Positions 26,696-35,952 of a stretch of DNA of 64,000 bases are shown one piece after another (positions within the stretch are counted from its first letter, which is position 1; every line of letters starts with the position of its first letter). Source of the DNA: Pedobacter jeongneungensis (GTDB lineage Bacteria > Bacteroidota > Bacteroidia > Sphingobacteriales > Sphingobacteriaceae); assembly GCF_000633455.1 (NCBI RefSeq), contig NZ_AYMG01000014.1, forward strand, positions 62,001 through 126,000. Reading direction: 5' to 3'. The notes below the pieces were generated by a model that was given only the letters and a program-made list of their open reading frames with translations, did no database searches and was not told where the DNA came from. The position numbers were made by a program, and so were the translations under genes.

Positions 26696-28342
26696 TTATC
26701 TCCAGGCTTTATATTGATTAATTAAACCGTTTGTTGAACTATCATGGCTTGAAACTTTTTCGCTTCCTGATAATTCAGGAAGAATCTTTTTGGCCAATTG
26801 CTTGCCCAATTCTACGCCCCATTGGTCGAAGCTGAAAATGTTCCAAATTACACCCTGAACAAATATTTTGTGTTCGTAAATGGCTACTAAACTGCCTAAG
26901 GTATATGGGGTTACTTTTTTCAATAAGATAGAATTTGTTGGACGGTTACCTTCAAAAACTTTAAATGGAGCGATTTTTTCAATTTCAGCATCCGATTTGC
27001 CTTCTTTCTTTAATTCAGCTTTAACTTCTTCATCTGTTTTACCGTTCATTAAAGCTTCTGTTTGGGCAAAGAAGTTGGATAATAAAATTGGATGGTGATC
27101 GCCCAATGGGTTTAAGCTCTGCGCTGGCGCAATAAAATCGGCAGGAATAATCCTGGTACCCTGGTGGATCAACTGATAAAAGGCATGTTGACCATTTGTA
27201 CCTGGTTCGCCCCAGATAATCGGTCCGGTCTCGTAATCAACCTCATTACCGTTTCTATCTACATGTTTACCGTTACTTTCCATATCTCCCTGTTGGAAAT
27301 AGGCAGCAAAACGGTGCATATACTGGTCGTAAGGTAAAATCACCTGGGTTTCTGCATTATAAAAATTGATGTACCAAACGCCCAGTAAACCTAAAATTAC
27401 CGGTAGGTTGCTTTCAAATTCAGCAGTTTTAAAGTGGTTGTCGGTAGCATGTGCACCTGCCAGTAATTGTTTAAAGTTATCGAAACCAATGCTTAACGAG
27501 ATGGATAAACCGATGGCGCTCCATAATGAATAACGGCCGCCAACCCAATCCCAAAACTCAAACATGTTTTCGGTATCGATACCAAAGGCTGAAACGTCTT
27601 TCGCATTGGTAGATAACGCTGCAAAGTGTTTGGCAATATCGTTTTCTTTACCCCCCTTTTCTAAAAACCAGGTACGTGCAGAGTGTGCATTGGTCATGGT
27701 TTCCTGTGTCGTGAATGTTTTCGATGCCACTAAGAATAGGGTGGTTTCGGCGTTTAAATCTGCTAATGTTTCTGCAATATGTGTACCGTCAATATTAGAA
27801 ACAAAGTGGATATTTAAATGGTTTTTGTAATGCTTCAATGCTTCGGTGACCATAACTGGTCCTAAATCAGAACCTCCGATACCAATATTTACAATATCTG
27901 TAATGGCTTTGCCGGTATAACCTTTCCATTCGCCGCTGATAATGCTGTTGCTAAATTTTTCCATTTTAGCCAATACCGCGTTAACTTCGGGCATTACATC
28001 TTTACCATCAACTAAAATCGGGGTATTGCTTAAATTACGCAGCGCAATATGGAGTACCGAACGATCTTCTGTTTCGTTGATTTTATCACCGTTGTACATT
28101 GCCTTTATAGCTTCGTCCAATTTACACTCACGTGCAAGCTGAATTAACAGCGCCAATGTTTCATCGCTGATGCGGTTTTTACTATAGTCCAATAAAATAT
28201 CCTCAAAAAAAACAGAAAACTTATTGAAACGATCTGCATCTTCAGCAAAAAGATCTTTAATGCTTTTTTGATTAATATCTATAAAATGATCGGCTAAATA
28301 TTTGTAGGCCTCAGTTTCTGTAAAATTTACTTTAGGTAACAT
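26696..28342 (-). CDS. pgi: Glucose-6-phosphate isomerase
   Basis: Cytoplasmic enzyme of glycolysis and gluconeogenesis that interconverts glucose 6-phosphate and fructose 6-phosphate. At 548 residues it belongs to the long form (E. coli type). Family signatures are intact: [10 protein letters not shown], the SKTFTTQET phosphate-binding loop, [13 protein letters not shown], the [24 protein letters not shown] block with the catalytic Glu and His, and the C-terminal [13 protein letters not shown] with the catalytic Lys. The ATG at 28342 is well placed. It faces the divergent DUF937-like gene across 157 bp and has its own terminator. Confidence 0.98.
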   Translation of the reverse strand: MLPKVNFTETEAYKYLADHFIDINQKSIKDLFAEDADRFNKFSVFFEDILLDYSKNRISDETLALLIQLARECKLDEAIKAMYNGDKINETEDRSVLHIALRNLSNTPILVDGKDVMPEVNAVLAKMEKFSNSIISGEWKGYTGKAITDIVNIGIGGSDLGPVMVTEALKHYKNHLNIHFVSNIDGTHIAETLADLNAETTLFLVASKTFTTQETMTNAHSARTWFLEKGGKENDIAKHFAALSTNAKDVSAFGIDTENMFEFWDWVGGRYSLWSAIGLSISLSIGFDNFKQLLAGAHATDNHFKTAEFESNLPVILGLLGVWYINFYNAETQVILPYDQYMHRFAAYFQQGDMESNGKHVDRNGNEVDYETGPIIWGEPGTNGQHAFYQLIHQGTRIIPADFIAPAQSLNPLGDHHPILLSNFFAQTEALMNGKTDEEVKAELKKEGKSDAEIEKIAPFKVFEGNRPTNSILLKKVTPYTLGSLVAIYEHKIFVQGVIWNIFSFDQWGVELGKQLAKKILPELSGSEKVSSHDSSTNGLINQYKAWR

Positions 28343-28499
28343 AATCTTTGTTTTTTGTAAAAGTAATAAAGCAAAATTTTAAAACGGTCTTTTTAATGTT
28401 CAAAATTATTAAGAATTTTTAATCTCGATTAAACAAAGTAACTTTAAAACAACATCCCTGTTAGTTCATTAATTATTTTAATCTTTTAATTCTACACTC

Positions 28500-29009
28500 A
28501 TGTTAGAAAATTTAAATGAAATGGTGCGTGAAAACGTACAGGAAAGTGTTGTTAATAATGCCGCTATTCCAAACGAGCACAATGAAGCGGTGATCCAGGC
28601 TGCTTCAGGATCTATTTTCGATAGCCTGAAAGATCAGGTGTCATCAGGTAATATTGGCGCCTTGACTGATATTTTTAATGGGAATAAAGCCGAAGGTAGT
28701 CAGGTTGCCGAACAGGCCTCCGGAAGTTTTATTGATAGATTAAGTGGATTGGGTATTAACGCTGATACTGCAAAATCTTTGGCATCAAGCATCATCCCCG
28801 GGCTTATTGCCAAGTTTACACATAAAACCAATGATCCTAATGATGGTTCTTTTAACCTTAAAGATGTTTTAGGTAGTTTAGGTGGTGATGATGGTAAGTT
28901 TGATGTGAGCGATGTAATTGGCATGTTTAATGGTGGCGGACAGGCACAACAACCCGGACAAAAAAGTGAGGGAGGAATTATTGATAAGTTGAAAGGGATG
29001 TTTGGATAG
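28500..29009 (+). CDS. DUF937-like protein
   Basis: A 169-residue soluble protein, without signal peptide, with an acidic helical N-terminal region, a central 'GLGINADTAKSLASSIIPGLIAKFTHKTND' type stretch (about 82-115) and a Gly/Gln-rich, low-complexity C-terminus that ends in a short amphipathic helix. The alternation of LG.L/DV.GM loops resembles DUF937 proteins, whose function is unknown. It has no operon partner: pgi is divergent, and an 18-bp hairpin follows. Confidence 0.65.
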   Translation: MLENLNEMVRENVQESVVNNAAIPNEHNEAVIQAASGSIFDSLKDQVSSGNIGALTDIFNGNKAEGSQVAEQASGSFIDRLSGLGINADTAKSLASSIIPGLIAKFTHKTNDPNDGSFNLKDVLGSLGGDDGKFDVSDVIGMFNGGGQAQQPGQKSEGGIIDKLKGMFG

Positions 29010-29017
29010 CACCGATA

Positions 29018-29058
29018 GAAGATAATTATTTAACATGTGCTGTTAAATAATTATCTTC
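29018..29058. repeat. Perfect 18-bp hairpin between genes
   Basis: Two perfectly complementary 18-bp arms (29018-29035 and 29041-29058) separated by TGTGC. It begins 8 bp after one stop codon and ends 16 bp before the next ATG. There is no T run after it. The right arm includes TATCTTCG, one mismatch from a -7 box, so it may combine a terminator-like stem with promoter or operator function. Confidence 0.65.
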
Positions 29059-29074
29059 GTCAAAATTTTAAAAT

Positions 29075-30256
29075 ATGTTTAGATCGCTCTCACTATTAGC
29101 AGCCTGTTGCCTTTTTTTTTCCTGTTTCCTTTTTTCTTCTTGCGAAAAAGAAGGGTTGACCAAAATAGATACCCTAAGAATTATCGATACGCTTGATGTT
29201 GATCGACCAATAAATCTAAAAGCAACAAAAGGTATTTATGGATCACGTATAACTGTATCCTGGACACCCATGCCTTTGGCCCAAAAGTATCAATTATACA
29301 AATTTGATAATGTGGCTCAAAAATATGTTTTGTTAAAAGAATTGGCTGATACAACTTTTGATGATTCGGCGATTAGTAAATCATTAACAAAGAATTTTTA
29401 TAAGGTGAGGACCTACAATAGTCCGAAATCGTTTAGTAGGTTTAGTGATGCTGATTTTGGATATACTTCAGGGTTAAATTACTATCGTGCATTATCTTTT
29501 GGTTCGGAGGGGAATGGAATTGGTCAGTTTAGCTTTGCATATCATGTTGAAACAGATAAAACAGGAAATATTTATGTAAGTGACGAGGGATTAAATCGTG
29601 TTCAGAAATTCGATATTAATGGAAATTATAAGGAGTTATTTTATAGTGGATCGGGAGCCAGGGCAACTGGTTTTTTTAATAATGGAAATTATATAGCAAC
29701 CCGCACGCAGAGTAGTAGTTACGTCCAAATATTTGATGCCAATAAGCAGTTGATTAGAGAATGGGGCGTTTATGGAACAGGTGATAACGGATTTGGAAAT
29801 ATTGAAGAGCTGACTATTGATGATGAACAGAATATCTGGATCGTGGATAGCCTAAATGATCGGGTTAAGAAATACGATTCAAATGGGAAGTTACTTTTTA
29901 CATTTGGTACTGAGGGTAGAGCAAGTGGTCAATTCTATACACCATTAGGCATTTGTTATTTTAAAGGAAATATTTATGTTAGTGATGCTGGTAGAATGCA
30001 GGTTTTTGATAAGCAGGGCAAATATCTAAAAACATGGAAAGTTTCAGATAATTATTGGGCCATTAAGGCTAAAGGTGATTACTTATATATTGCAGCTGGC
30101 GGCTATATTATTAAAACTGATGAGAATGGAGATGTTAGAGAAAAAATAGGACTTGGCCAGTTAGATTTTGCTAGAGGAGTGGCAATTGGTGCTAATGATG
30201 AGGTAATTGCTTGTGATATTTATGTACGAAAGATTGTTATCTATAAAAAAGGTTAA
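29075..30256 (+). CDS. Lipoprotein with fibronectin-like domain and NHL/6-bladed beta-propeller
   Basis: The 393-residue protein starts with a lipoprotein signal (Cys in FLFSSCEKEG), then a fibronectin type III-like domain (about 45-130, RPINLKAT ... ITVSWTP ... KYQLYKF) and a C-terminal beta-propeller of NHL-type repeats (about 145-393) with recurring 'G.FG..G.GQF..P' and 'IYVSDEG..RVQKFD' elements. Such proteins are surface or periplasmic and bind ligands or partner proteins; the exact role is unknown. A terminator with a UUCG loop follows the stop. Confidence 0.85.
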   Translation: MFRSLSLLAACCLFFSCFLFSSCEKEGLTKIDTLRIIDTLDVDRPINLKATKGIYGSRITVSWTPMPLAQKYQLYKFDNVAQKYVLLKELADTTFDDSAISKSLTKNFYKVRTYNSPKSFSRFSDADFGYTSGLNYYRALSFGSEGNGIGQFSFAYHVETDKTGNIYVSDEGLNRVQKFDINGNYKELFYSGSGARATGFFNNGNYIATRTQSSSYVQIFDANKQLIREWGVYGTGDNGFGNIEELTIDDEQNIWIVDSLNDRVKKYDSNGKLLFTFGTEGRASGQFYTPLGICYFKGNIYVSDAGRMQVFDKQGKYLKTWKVSDNYWAIKAKGDYLYIAAGGYIIKTDENGDVREKIGLGQLDFARGVAIGANDEVIACDIYVRKIVIYKKG

Positions 30257-30262
30257 TATTCT

Positions 30263-30290
30263 AATAGCCATCCTTCGGGATGGCTATTAT
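30263..30290 (+). terminator. Terminator with UUCG tetraloop
   Basis: AATAGCCATCC (30263-30273), loop TTCG, GGATGGCTATT (30278-30288), followed by ATCGTTTTA. A stable 11-bp stem; the T run is short and interrupted. Confidence 0.8.
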
Positions 30291-30358
30291 CGTTTTATAC
30301 AATTCCGTCTCTCCCCAAAATTGTTTAGATTAGGGCACCTAAACTAAACAACTACATC

Positions 30359-31663
30359 ATGAAAAAAATATACCTGATTGGTTTTTTCCTGCTTGGATTA
30401 AATGCTTTTGCTCAAAAATCGGATTTGAGACCTTTGGTTTCAAAAAAAGCCGATGCCATTGAACAAAAAGTAATTGCCTGGAGGCGCGATTTTCACGAGC
30501 ATCCCGAATTGGGAAATACCGAAGTAAGGACAGCGGGTATCATTGCAAAACACCTTGAATCATTAGGAATAAAAGTAACTACTGGTGTAGCCAAAACGGG
30601 TGTGGTAGGGATTTTAAAAGGTGGTAAACCTGGTCCGGTGGTGGCCCTGCGTGCCGATATGGACGGATTACCTGTTACCGAAAGGGTAGACGTACCGTTT
30701 GCTTCAAAAGTGAAAACGCAATATAACGGACAAGAAGTTGGTGTAATGCACGCCTGCGGACATGATAGCCACGTTGCCATTTTAATGGGCGTAGCCGAGG
30801 TACTAGCTTCTATGCAAAAAGATATTCAGGGAACAGTTAAATTCATATTTCAACCCGCAGAAGAAGGTGTTCCGGCAGGAGATGAAGGCGGTGCGGCTTT
30901 AATGATTAAAGAAGGTGTATTAGAAAATCCTAAAGTAGATGTAATTTTTGGACTGCACATCAACTCTCAAACAGAGGTTGGTGAGGTAACATACCGCCCG
31001 GGTGGAACCATGGCAGCAGTAAACGATATGAAAATTACGGTTACTGGCCGTCAAGCACATGGCGCTTACCCATGGAGCAGCATCGATCCGGTGGTGATTT
31101 CTGCACAGATCATCAATAACCTGCAAACCATTGTAAGCCGAAACTTAAATGTAACTGAAAATCCTGGTGTGGTTACCATAGGTGCTATTAATGGTGGAGT
31201 ACGCTCGAACATTATCCCTGAAAAGGTAGAAATGTTGGGTACGGTACGTAATTTCAGCAAAGAAGATGAGGCCATGTTTATCGAGCGTATTAAAACCATC
31301 GTAACTAAAACAGCTGAAGCTGGCGGTGCAACTGCAGAAGTTAAAATTCCATACAGCAATCATTACCCTGTCACTTTTAATAACATCGCATTAACCGAAA
31401 AAATGCTGCCAAGTATGCAATCCACAGCAGGTAAGGAGCATGTTAAAGTAAAACCGCCAGTAACTGGTGCAGAAGATTTCTCTTTCTTTCAGGAAAAAGT
31501 ACCAGGTTTATTTGTGTTTTTAGGAGGGATGCCAAAAGGCAAGGATCCATTAAAAGCGCCATCGCACCATACGCCAGATTTTTACCTCGATGAAAGCGGT
31601 TTTGTGTTAGGTGTTAAGTTATTATCCAATCTAACGCTGGATTATATGTCGATGAAGAAATAA
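30359..31663 (+). CDS. M20D family amidohydrolase (N-acyl amino acid / hippurate hydrolase type)
   Basis: A secreted zinc amidohydrolase. The 434 residues have a signal peptide (1-18, NAFAQ), the M20 catalytic domain with HEHPELGN, RADMDGLPV, MHACGHDSHVA (metal ligands) and the catalytic/metal Glu pair in FQPAEEG, a dimerisation lid domain (about 210-325), and the closing GAEDFSFF and SHHTPDF motifs. It probably removes acyl groups from amino acids or peptides in the periplasm. It stands alone, upstream of prfB, with a 150-bp spacer that contains short-period repeats. Confidence 0.94.
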   Translation: MKKIYLIGFFLLGLNAFAQKSDLRPLVSKKADAIEQKVIAWRRDFHEHPELGNTEVRTAGIIAKHLESLGIKVTTGVAKTGVVGILKGGKPGPVVALRADMDGLPVTERVDVPFASKVKTQYNGQEVGVMHACGHDSHVAILMGVAEVLASMQKDIQGTVKFIFQPAEEGVPAGDEGGAALMIKEGVLENPKVDVIFGLHINSQTEVGEVTYRPGGTMAAVNDMKITVTGRQAHGAYPWSSIDPVVISAQIINNLQTIVSRNLNVTENPGVVTIGAINGGVRSNIIPEKVEMLGTVRNFSKEDEAMFIERIKTIVTKTAEAGGATAEVKIPYSNHYPVTFNNIALTEKMLPSMQSTAGKEHVKVKPPVTGAEDFSFFQEKVPGLFVFLGGMPKGKDPLKAPSHHTPDFYLDESGFVLGVKLLSNLTLDYMSMKK

Positions 31664-31668
31664 GGGTG

Positions 31669-31700
31669 GTTCATTAGTTCATTGGCCGTTGGTTAATTGA
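31669..31700. repeat. Octad-spaced repeat
   Basis: GTTCATTA, GTTCATTG, GCCGTTGG, TTAATTGA: 8-bp period directly after the M20 amidohydrolase stop. Similar words recur near 48888-48918. Confidence 0.5.
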
Positions 31701-31770
31701 TCATAGTGCCTGATTGGTTAAAGAAAACAAAATTGCTTAATAAGCAGTAAAGGATCAGTTTTAACCGAAA

Positions 31771-31805
31771 TCGCTTTGCGCCATGCGCTATGCTCAAAGC
31801 GATTT
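31771..31805. repeat. Heptad-spaced GCGnnnn repeat
   Basis: Five 7-bp units: TCGCTTT, GCGCCAT, GCGCTAT, GCTCAAA, GCGATTT, ending 14 bp before the prfB start. The outer units (ATCGCTTT and AAAGCGAT) are complementary, so the array can fold as a hairpin. Related in word use to the array between atpH and atpA. Confidence 0.65.
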
Positions 31806-31807
31806 TA

Positions 31808-31815
31808 TATATTTG
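31808..31815 (+). promoter_or_regulatory. -7 promoter box (TATATTTG) abutting prfB
   Basis: Exact TAnnTTTG match, only 4 nt before the prfB ATG. If used, transcription would begin at or inside the start codon. It may be fortuitous. Confidence 0.4.
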
Positions 31816-31819
31816 TTCC

Positions 31820-32894
31820 ATGACCAAAGAACAAATTCAGGATTTAAGGGACAGAGTAACGTCGCTGAGGAGGTATCTTTGACGTTGATGAGCTACTTTA
31901 CGCCATTCGCGAAGAAGAAAAATTAACAATGGCGCCCGATTTCTGGGACGATCCAAAAAAAGCAGAAAAAATTCTTGCCGAAATCAGTTCAAAGAAAAAA
32001 TGGACTGATGGGTTTAACCAAACCAATAATGCAGTTGAAGATACTGCTGTGATGTTTGAGTTTTTTCAATCAGGCGATGCTTCGGAAGCAGAATTGAAAG
32101 ACCAGTTCGAGATCGGCAAAACTGCTGTAGAAGAGCTGGAACTCAAAAATATGTTGCGGAATAAGGAAGACCAGCTTTCTGCTGTACTACAGATTACCGC
32201 AGGTGCTGGTGGAACGGAAAGCTGCGACTGGGCTTACATGCTCATGCGGATGTATATGATGTGGGGCGAGAAAAACGGTTACAAAATTACCGAGCAAGAT
32301 AGCCAGGAAGGGGAGGTTGCAGGTATAAAATCGGTAACACTCCAGTTTGATGGCGATTTTTCTTATGGTTACCTTAAAGGCGAAAATGGTGTGCACCGTT
32401 TGGTGCGGATTTCTCCATTCGATTCGAACGCCCGCAGGCATACTTCTTTTGCTTCGGTTTATGTTTATCCACTGGTTGATGATACCATTGAGATCGATAT
32501 TAATCCTGCGGATATAGAATTCGAAACTTTTAGGGCCGGCGGTGCCGGTGGGCAGAATGTAAACAAGGTAGAAACTGCCGTACGTTTATACCACAAGCCA
32601 TCGGGTATTATCATTAAAAATCAGGAGTCGAGATCACAGCTGCAGAATAAAGAAAATGCCATCCGTTTATTAAAATCGCAATTATACGAGATTGAAGAGC
32701 GTAAACGTAACGAAGCAACAGCGCTTATTGAAGGATCGAAAAAGAAAATTGAGTGGGGCTCGCAGATCAGAAGTTATGTGCTGGATGACAGGCGTGTGAA
32801 AGATCACCGCACCAATTATCAAACTTCGAACCCTGATGCAGTTTTAAATGGCGATATCAACGATTTTTTAAAGGCTTATTTAATGGAGTTTTAA
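31820..32894 (+). CDS. prfB: Peptide chain release factor 2, with programmed +1 frameshift
   Basis: RF2 ends translation at UGA and UAA. The gene is in two frames: 31820-31879 encodes 20 codons, then an in-frame UGA at 31880; reading continues in the +1 frame from 31881 to 32894. The slip site is classical: an internal Shine-Dalgarno-like AGGAGG, then TAT CTT TGA C, as in E. coli prfB. The joined product is 357 residues, normal for RF2. The anticodon-like SPF motif ([12 protein letters not shown]) and the catalytic GGQ ([10 protein letters not shown]) are present. The frameshift makes RF2 regulate its own level. An ATG at 31929 is inside the second frame and would give a truncated protein. 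Confidence 0.96.
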
Positions 32895-32904
32895 TTTAAA
32901 TCAA

Positions 32905-33819
32905 ATGGCAAAATCATCAATCCTTATCATGTTATTGTTTATGGCAATTAACTATTCAAATGCCCAGGAAATCGTGCCCTTATATCAGGGCGAAATTCCT
33001 GGAGCTAAACCAACCCCTGCTGATTATGTAGAAAACACCGAAGTACGATCGAATGGCACTTTAAGTGTAACCAAAGTATCAATACCTACATTCACGGTTT
33101 TCGAAGCGCCTAAAAACATCGCTACCGGAACCGCAGTAATTATCTGTCCGGGAGGAGGCTATAGTGCCCTCGCTTTTAGTCATGAAGGAACTGATGTTGC
33201 CAAAAGATTTAATGCCATTGGCGTAACGGCTTTTGTATTAAAGTACCGCTTACCAAGTGATGCCATCATGGTAGATAAAACCTACGGCCCTTTACAAGAT
33301 GCCCAGCAGGCCATTTACCTCATCAGAAAGAATGCTAAAAAGTATGGCATTAAAGCCAATAAAATCGGGATTATGGGCTTTTCTGCAGGTGGTCATTTTG
33401 CATCAACCTTAATTACGCATTATAACGACTTGAAAATTGCAGACCCTGAAAAGGTAGACTTAAAGCCAAATTTCGGGGCATTAATTTACCCTGTAATCAG
33501 TTTTGAAGAATCAGTGCATACTGGTACTATGAAGAATTTATTGGGCCCAAATCCTCCCGAAAACCTTAAACACTATTTTTCTGCAAATAAAAATGTAAAC
33601 AAAAAAACACCACCAACTTTTTTTGTACACGCAAAAGATGATAAAACGGTTCCTTACGAAAATAGTGTTTTGATGAATGAAGCATTAAAAAAACACGGAG
33701 TAGATACCGATATTTATCTGTATGAAAAAGGTGGTCATGGTTTTGGTTTAATTAATAAAACATCAGATGTAGATTGGTTTAACTTGCTGGCTGACTGGAT
33801 GAAAAAAGAGAAATTTTAA
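32905..33819 (+). CDS. Secreted alpha/beta hydrolase (carbohydrate esterase-like)
   Basis: The 304-residue protein has a signal peptide (1-20, SNAQ), an oxyanion-hole CPGGGY motif (81-86), the nucleophile elbow G-F-S160-A-G-G, an Asp in the AKDDKTVP region (about 248) and the catalytic His near 278 in GGHGFGL. This matches the BD-FAE/'endo-1,4-beta-xylanase B'-annotated esterase group common in Bacteroidota, which removes acyl groups from plant polysaccharides or other esters. Substrate unknown. It starts 10 bp after the prfB stop and may be co-transcribed with it by chance of position. Confidence 0.87.
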   Translation: MAKSSILIMLLFMAINYSNAQEIVPLYQGEIPGAKPTPADYVENTEVRSNGTLSVTKVSIPTFTVFEAPKNIATGTAVIICPGGGYSALAFSHEGTDVAKRFNAIGVTAFVLKYRLPSDAIMVDKTYGPLQDAQQAIYLIRKNAKKYGIKANKIGIMGFSAGGHFASTLITHYNDLKIADPEKVDLKPNFGALIYPVISFEESVHTGTMKNLLGPNPPENLKHYFSANKNVNKKTPPTFFVHAKDDKTVPYENSVLMNEALKKHGVDTDIYLYEKGGHGFGLINKTSDVDWFNLLADWMKKEKF

Positions 33820-33827
33820 TATCTTTG
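33820..33827 (+). promoter_or_regulatory. -7 promoter box (TATCTTTG)
   Basis: Exact TAnnTTTG match immediately after the esterase stop codon and 32 nt before the ATG of the next lipoprotein gene. Confidence 0.65.
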
Positions 33828-33859
33828 CTGATATTTTAACCTCTTAACCAGAAATTTCA

Positions 33860-34696
33860 ATGCAAAAAACAATCAAATATGCCATGGTAGCCTTTGTTGC
33901 CATCATCACAATAGCGGGTTGTAAAAAAGAAATTAATTTTAACGAACAGCTGCTTGCCAAAGGCAACGGTTGTAAGCTCACTACCCTAAAGGCTGATTTA
34001 GATTTTTTGGGCAGTTATACGATCACTTTTGCTTACGACGCTTTGGGACGGATATCGAAAGCAACTACGGGACCTGAAACAAATACTTATACCTATTCTG
34101 CCAGCAAAATTACCGCAGTTGATGAGAGTGGGTATATGGCCGAAATTGTTCTCGAAAATGGAAGGGCAGTATCGAGTGGAAGCAAGGGTATAATTATGGT
34201 TGGGGGTGTTTATTACGATTATACACGAAAATACACTTACAACAGTGATGGTTATCTGGTTCAGGTAAAGAATTATTTAAATAGCGATTTGAGTACCACT
34301 GATAATTTAACTTACTCAAATGGGAATTTGGTGAAAGCTGTATCAGTTAGTGGAGATCTACGTTTCACTGAAACTACTATTTATTCTTATTCTAACGATA
34401 TTGCCGTTAATACCTACGAAATCTCCGATCCACTTTCATATCATGTTGATTATTTCCCTGGAGGATATTTCGGCAAACAATCTAAAAATGTACTCATTAA
34501 AAGTGTATCTAAAACCGTTGATCAGGATGGTAAGCCATTTAGTGATGATGTAATAACTTTCACTTCACAATATGATGCAAAGGGTAATGCCAGTTCACTA
34601 AACTTTTCAAATATTTCTACTTTTTACCCCTCGAGCGGGCCTTCTACAACTGAAACTTATAATGCAAAATACACTTTAAGTTATACTTGTAATTAA
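33860..34696 (+). CDS. Lipoprotein with YD-like strand repeats
   Basis: The 278-residue protein has a lipoprotein signal (Cys in IIITIAGCKKE type context, residue 21) and a repeated beta-strand pattern: FAYDALGRISKAT, KYTYNSDGYLVQVKNY, LTYSNGNLVKAV, TSQYDAKGNASSL. Such strand-turn units resemble the YD/RHS-like and DUF4595-type repeats in Bacteroidota lipoproteins. It is exported and anchored to the membrane; the role is unknown. It forms a single-gene unit with a promoter box before it and a strong terminator after it. Confidence 0.75.
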   Translation: MQKTIKYAMVAFVAIITIAGCKKEINFNEQLLAKGNGCKLTTLKADLDFLGSYTITFAYDALGRISKATTGPETNTYTYSASKITAVDESGYMAEIVLENGRAVSSGSKGIIMVGGVYYDYTRKYTYNSDGYLVQVKNYLNSDLSTTDNLTYSNGNLVKAVSVSGDLRFTETTIYSYSNDIAVNTYEISDPLSYHVDYFPGGYFGKQSKNVLIKSVSKTVDQDGKPFSDDVITFTSQYDAKGNASSLNFSNISTFYPSSGPSTTETYNAKYTLSYTCN

Positions 34697-34712
34697 TGGT
34701 TTAAAAATATTG

Positions 34713-34750
34713 AAAAGCCTGATCATGAAGCCTGATCAGGCTTTTGTTTT
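34713..34750 (+). terminator. Rho-independent terminator
   Basis: AAAAGCCTGATCA (34713-34725) and TGATCAGGCTTTT (34733-34745) form a 13-bp stem followed by GTTTTT. Confidence 0.9.
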
Positions 34751-35060
34751 TAAACGCTTTTTTGTCGTATTCTTATAACTGGTTGATTAAAGCGCTCATT
34801 TTACCACTCCTTTTTTACGATTTAGCCCCTCATTTTTTGGTGAGTCGTCGTCTATATTTGCTTACAGTAATGTCGTTTCGAAACCGATTACTATGCGCTT
34901 GATCTAACCAAATTTAATAAAAGTACATCAACCTGAGTTTATTTATATGCCATCTCAAACGGTAATTATTGTTGAATTACGGGTTTTATGTTCTTTTTTA
35001 ATTGGCGTTCAATAGCTAAATGCTTTACAATTAACCAAATATTTACCTAATTCAAAAAAA
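34751..35060. other. 310-bp spacer with a long 5' leader
   Basis: No gene and no repeat module seen. It contains a -7 box at 34853-34860 and then a 200-nt AT-rich leader before the GH16 gene. I see no recognisable riboswitch fold. Confidence 0.4.
34853..34860 (+). promoter_or_regulatory. -7 promoter box (TATATTTG)
   Basis: Exact TAnnTTTG match 200 nt before the GH16 start; the leader it implies is unusually long for this genome. Confidence 0.45.
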
Positions 35061-35885
35061 ATGAGAAATGAAAAAATGTGGTGTATGCTATTTGCATGCG
35101 CATTTTTATCCCTTTTATCTTGTAAAAAGGATAAAGAAACAGTTCAATCAGAAAATGGTGAGGTTAAAGCCTGGGAAACATTGCTTGATGGTAACTCATT
35201 AGCCAGTTATACTGCTTTCGAGGCACAATGGAATTATAATTATCCCTGGGGTACCGATCATAATGGTTCTGCACGTATGGTGGGAAGTACCACCAACCAT
35301 AACCAGATTTCGTTGAGTGGTGGAGTACTAACCATTAAAGCTACACGTTTAGCTTCCTCGCCTGGAAACAGTACGGCCAATGGTTTTACCAACGTGGCCA
35401 TATGGTACAATTCGGGCGCCTGTTATGCCAAACAACAGGTACTCATTAATGATCAGTTTCCCAGTTATACCATTTCGGGCGATTTTGCTGTACCAACTAC
35501 CAAAGGTACCTGGCCTGCTTTCTGGATCACCGGTGTTAATTCGTGGCCACCCGAAAGTGATATTATGGAGTTTAAAGGCAGTAATACCAATTGGCAGAAT
35601 ACCTACGATGGTGGCTGGGAAAATAAACTCACAACAGTTTCTACTGCGGGCTCATACCATAATTACAAATGCTGGTACAATAAAGTGAGCGCAACCGATG
35701 TAGATTGCCATTATTATATCGATAACGTTTGGGTAGCTAAACATACCATGAGCAATTCGGTAAATAAACCGATGTGGCTCATCATCAACATGCAAATGGA
35801 AGGTGATAGCGGCTCTCCTGGTCCGTCTGGTAATACTTTTTACACCGGTAAAAATGTTTACATGGGCAGAGAAAGAGCCTTTTAA
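35061..35885 (+). CDS. Family 16 glycoside hydrolase lipoprotein
   Basis: Extracellular or surface beta-glucanase-type enzyme. The 274 residues include a lipoprotein signal (Cys21 in LSLLSCKK) and a jelly-roll catalytic domain with the GH16 motif E165-S-D167-I-M-E170 (nucleophile, helper Asp, acid/base), preceded by the usual WPAFWI. The domain opens with an 'F...W' element and ends with a strand carrying the second aromatic cleft. GH16 enzymes cleave beta-1,3/1,4-glucans, agars, porphyrans or carrageenans; the substrate cannot be told from sequence alone. Its neighbours, a CAP protein and a GH18 chitinase, also suggest surface glycan degradation. Confidence 0.85.
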   Translation: MRNEKMWCMLFACAFLSLLSCKKDKETVQSENGEVKAWETLLDGNSLASYTAFEAQWNYNYPWGTDHNGSARMVGSTTNHNQISLSGGVLTIKATRLASSPGNSTANGFTNVAIWYNSGACYAKQQVLINDQFPSYTISGDFAVPTTKGTWPAFWITGVNSWPPESDIMEFKGSNTNWQNTYDGGWENKLTTVSTAGSYHNYKCWYNKVSATDVDCHYYIDNVWVAKHTMSNSVNKPMWLIINMQMEGDSGSPGPSGNTFYTGKNVYMGRERAF

Positions 35886-35952
35886 TTGATAGAATCAACA
35901 TGCATATTGGAGGTAACTTTACAGTTGCCTCCTTTTACAGGATAAATAAAAT

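Noticed and set aside
31880..31882. In-frame TGA as a sign that prfB is a pseudogene
   Set aside because: The TGA sits in the classic RF2 frameshift site, and the second frame is intact to the end.
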